DNA of 64,000 nt from JBHFEI01 sp041928815 (GTDB taxonomy: Bacteria > Pseudomonadota > Alphaproteobacteria > Rhizobiales > Rhizobiaceae): assembly GCF_041928815.1 (NCBI RefSeq), contig NZ_JBHFEI010000010.1, positions 124,001-188,000 of the forward strand, in the 5' to 3' direction. Positions 61,998 through 64,000 of this stretch are shown in pieces (the first letter of the stretch is position 1; every line of letters starts with the position of its first letter). Under the pieces are notes generated by a model, which saw nothing but the letters and a program-made list of their open reading frames with translations, was not told the DNA's origin and did no database searches. Both the position numbers and the translations under genes were made by a program.

Positions 61998-62758
61998 GCG
62001 CCCATCTGGCCGCGATCCTGCCGAGGGAGGCGCTGGAGGCCGCGGGCTCCGGCCCGCTTTATCTGAAGCTCCGGCAGGTGATCGAGGAGGCGATCCGCTC
62101 CGGCAAGCTCGGCCACGGCGATGCGCTGCCGCCGGAGCGCGATCTCGCCGATCATGCCGGCATCAGCCGGGTGACGGTGCGCAAGGCGGTCGACGACATG
62201 GTGCGCGACGGGCTCCTCGTGCGCCGCCATGGCTCCGGCACCTTCGTCGTCAAGCCGGTGGCCCGCGTGCAGCAGTCGCTGTCGCGGCTGACCTCGTTTA
62301 CCGAGGACATGGCGCGGCGCGGGCTGTCGACGCGGGCGCAGTGGATCGAGCGCGGCCTGTTCCACCCCTCGCCCGACGAGGTGATGGCGCTGGGTCTCAG
62401 CCCCGGCATGCTCGTCGCGCGTGTCGGGCGTCTGCGGATCGCCAACGACATGCCGCTCGCCATCGAGCGCGCCAGCATCTCCGCCGAGTTCCTGCCGGAC
62501 CCGGCGCGGGTCGACACCTCGCTCTATGCCGAACTCGACAAGATCGGCGCGCGGCCCGTACGCGCCGTACAGCGGATTTCCGCCTGCAACCTGAAGGATC
62601 CGGATGCCGCCATGCTCGGCGTTCTCGCCGGCGTCGCTGGCCTCGCCATCGAACGGGTCTCCTACCTTTCCTCCGGCCGGGCCGTCGAGGTGACCCGCTC
62701 GCTCTATCGCGGCGACGCCTACGACTTCGTCGCCGAACTCACCCTGCCGGACCCTTGA
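61994..62758 (+). CDS. GntR/HutC-family regulator (NagQ-like)
   Basis: The 254-residue protein has a GntR winged helix (LYLKLRQVIEEAIRSGKLGHGDALPPERDLADHAGISRVTVRKAVDDM) and a UTRA effector domain (LSRLTSFTEDMARRGLSTRAQW to the end). This type controls amino-sugar utilisation in Proteobacteria and Actinobacteria (NagQ, NagR, DasR) and responds to GlcN-6-P or GlcNAc-6-P. Located inside the nag operon, it most likely acts on the TGGTAT elements in the divergent region. Confidence 0.92.
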   Translation: MSAHLAAILPREALEAAGSGPLYLKLRQVIEEAIRSGKLGHGDALPPERDLADHAGISRVTVRKAVDDMVRDGLLVRRHGSGTFVVKPVARVQQSLSRLTSFTEDMARRGLSTRAQWIERGLFHPSPDEVMALGLSPGMLVARVGRLRIANDMPLAIERASISAEFLPDPARVDTSLYAELDKIGARPVRAVQRISACNLKDPDAAMLGVLAGVAGLAIERVSYLSSGRAVEVTRSLYRGDAYDFVAELTLPDP

Positions 62759-62793
62759 GGCGACGGCGCGCCGAAACAACGAAGGACAGAAAC

Positions 62794-63822
62794 ATGACCA
62801 CCCATATGCGACGCGAGATCGACGAGGTTCCGCAGGCCGCCGCCCGCTTTCTCGCGGGCTCGCGCGACGCAATCGCGGCCGCCGGCGCCGCCTTGCGCGA
62901 GAAGGATCCCGCCTTCCTCGTCACCATCGCGCGCGGCTCCTCCGATCATGCCGCCCTCTTCCTGAAATATGCAGTCGAGCTCACCGCCGGCCGGCCGGTC
63001 GCCTCGCTCGGCCCCTCGCTCGCCTCGATCTACGGCGCGAAGCTGGCGCTCGGCGGCGGCGCGGCGATCGCGGTCTCGCAATCCGGCAAGAGCCCGGATA
63101 TCGTGGCGATGGCGCAATCGGCCACCGAATCCGGCGCGGTGACGATCGCGCTCACCAACACGCTTGCCTCGCCGATCGCCGAGCATTCCACCCATGCGCT
63201 CGACATCATGGCCGGGCCGGAACTCGCCGTCGCCGCGACCAAGTCCTTCGTCAACTCGATCGTCGCCGGCCTCGCCGTCCTCGGTGCCTGGACGCAGGAC
63301 GCGGCGCTGATCAGGGCGGTCGAGGCATTGCCCGACCATTTCGGCAAGGCGGTGGTGCTCGACTGGGGGCAACTGGCCGAGGACCTCGAGGCGACGGGTG
63401 CCGGTTCGCTCTACGTGCTCGGCCGCGGACCGGCGCTGGCGATCGCGAACGAGGCTGCGCTGAAATTCAAGGAGACGTCCGGCATGCATGCCGAGGCCTT
63501 CTCCTCCGCCGAGGTGCTGCACGGGCCGGTGGCGCTGGTCGGGCGGGACTTTCCCGTGATCGCGCTCGCCGCGCGGGACGCGGCGGAGGCCTCGGTCTCG
63601 GAGATCGCCGAGGGGATCGCAGATAAGGGCACCCATGTCTTCCTCACCTCGGAAAAGGTCGGTTCCGCCCGGCCGCTTCCCTTCGTCGCGACCGGACATC
63701 CCGTCACCGACGCGCTGGCGCTGATCCTGCCCTTCTACGGTTTCGTCGAGGCCTGGGCGCGTCGGCGCGGCCTTGATCCGGATGCCCCGGAGAGCCTGAA
63801 GAAAGTGACGGAAACCCGATGA
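62794..63822 (+). CDS. SIS-domain glucosamine-6-phosphate deaminase-like protein (NagB-II/AgaS type)
   Basis: A 342-residue protein with two SIS domains but no glutaminase domain: FLVTIARGSSDHAALFLKYAVE and AVSQSGKSPDIVAMAQSA in the first, GRGPALAIANEAALKFKETSGMHAEAFSSAEVLHGP in the second. It resembles the isomerase half of GlmS, the hallmark of NagB-II deaminases that convert GlcN-6-P to Fru-6-P and ammonia. It lies between the regulator and nagA, the expected next step, and overlaps nagA by 4 nt. Confidence 0.9.
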   Translation: MTTHMRREIDEVPQAAARFLAGSRDAIAAAGAALREKDPAFLVTIARGSSDHAALFLKYAVELTAGRPVASLGPSLASIYGAKLALGGGAAIAVSQSGKSPDIVAMAQSATESGAVTIALTNTLASPIAEHSTHALDIMAGPELAVAATKSFVNSIVAGLAVLGAWTQDAALIRAVEALPDHFGKAVVLDWGQLAEDLEATGAGSLYVLGRGPALAIANEAALKFKETSGMHAEAFSSAEVLHGPVALVGRDFPVIALAARDAAEASVSEIAEGIADKGTHVFLTSEKVGSARPLPFVATGHPVTDALALILPFYGFVEAWARRRGLDPDAPESLKKVTETR

Positions 63823-64000
63823 GCCGGCCGGTCGCGATCACGGGCGCCCGCATCTTCGACGGGTGGGACTGGCACGAGGGGTGCGCGCTCCTCGTCCGCG
63901 ACGGCCGGGTGTCGGCCCTCCCGCCCGAGACCGCCGTGCCGGCCGATGCGGCGGTCGAGGCCGCAGGCGGGGCGCTTCTCGTGCCCGGCTTCATCGACCT
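63819..64000 (+). CDS. nagA: N-acetylglucosamine-6-phosphate deacetylase NagA, partial
   Basis: Only the first 60 codons are in the window. The frame begins MSRPVAITGARIFDGWDWHEGCALLV and reaches LLVPGFIDL, the amidohydrolase strand that precedes the metal-binding motif of NagA. It overlaps the SIS gene stop (ATGA). NagA would deacetylate GlcNAc-6-P coming from the kinase or from MurQ, and the SIS protein would use the product. Confidence 0.88.
   Translation, partial: MSRPVAITGARIFDGWDWHEGCALLVRDGRVSALPPETAVPADAAVEAAGGALLVPGFID

Overview
The window is chromosomal DNA of a GC-rich alphaproteobacterium, almost certainly a member of the Rhizobiaceae (Rhizobium/Ensifer/Shinella-like). The evidence is the gene order (rimP-nusA-ylxR-infB-rbfA-truB, dnaX-ybaB-recR with a small SRP RNA beside dnaX, aroA-cmk-rpsA), an IF-3 gene starting with ATT, an iron-responsive ICE box in front of a membrane-bound ferritin, a rhizobial palindromic repeat, and an AroA that closely resembles the class II enzyme of Agrobacterium sp. 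CP4. No phage, transposase, integrase or CRISPR array was seen.

Regions: 1-4.1 kb, an SH3-type secreted protein, an HWE histidine kinase, truB, rbfA and a small membrane protein. 4.2-10.2 kb, the infB/nusA/rimP translation-transcription operon, apparently controlled by a leader terminator. 10.2-24.2 kb, housekeeping genes (mltB-like, recR, ybaB, dnaX, ffs, nudC, pheA, kdsB, cytochrome c) with small accessory genes between them. 23.2-35.7 kb, a 12.5-kb catabolic island: two leftward transcripts (dapA-like aldolase and BNR/sialidase-fold protein; Fe-alcohol dehydrogenase and PdxA2) diverge from a rightward operon (peptide-type ABC importer, four-carbon acid kinase, GntR regulator). 36-40.3 kb, a complete bufferin (gig-type) metal-stress locus: an ECF sigma factor and NrsF anti-sigma face two BufA1 peptides, BufB, BufC and DoxX. 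40.4-48 kb, gamma-glutamyltransferase, MbfA, a transglutaminase-like protease, a hydrolase, infC and a serine carboxypeptidase. 48.5-54.2 kb, tRNA-Ala(GGC), a FYDLN protein, aroA, a PaiB-like gene, cmk and rpsA. 54.2-64 kb, an amino-sugar regulon: a leftward murQ/sugar-ABC/oxidoreductase operon faces a rightward kinase-GntR-SIS-nagA operon, with the same 14-bp motif in front of each side.

The two strongest leads are (i) the 23-36 kb island, whose enzymes form a chemically complete route from a 3-deoxy-heptulosaric acid such as the Dha residue of plant rhamnogalacturonan II to pyruvate plus D-threonate and then dihydroxyacetone phosphate, and (ii) the bufferin locus, where divergent promoters share an identical GTAACA-N16-CGTA layout. 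Also notable are the CP4-like AroA with Gly instead of Ala at position 100, and an AT-richer DUF4279 gene wedged into a sugar ABC operon.
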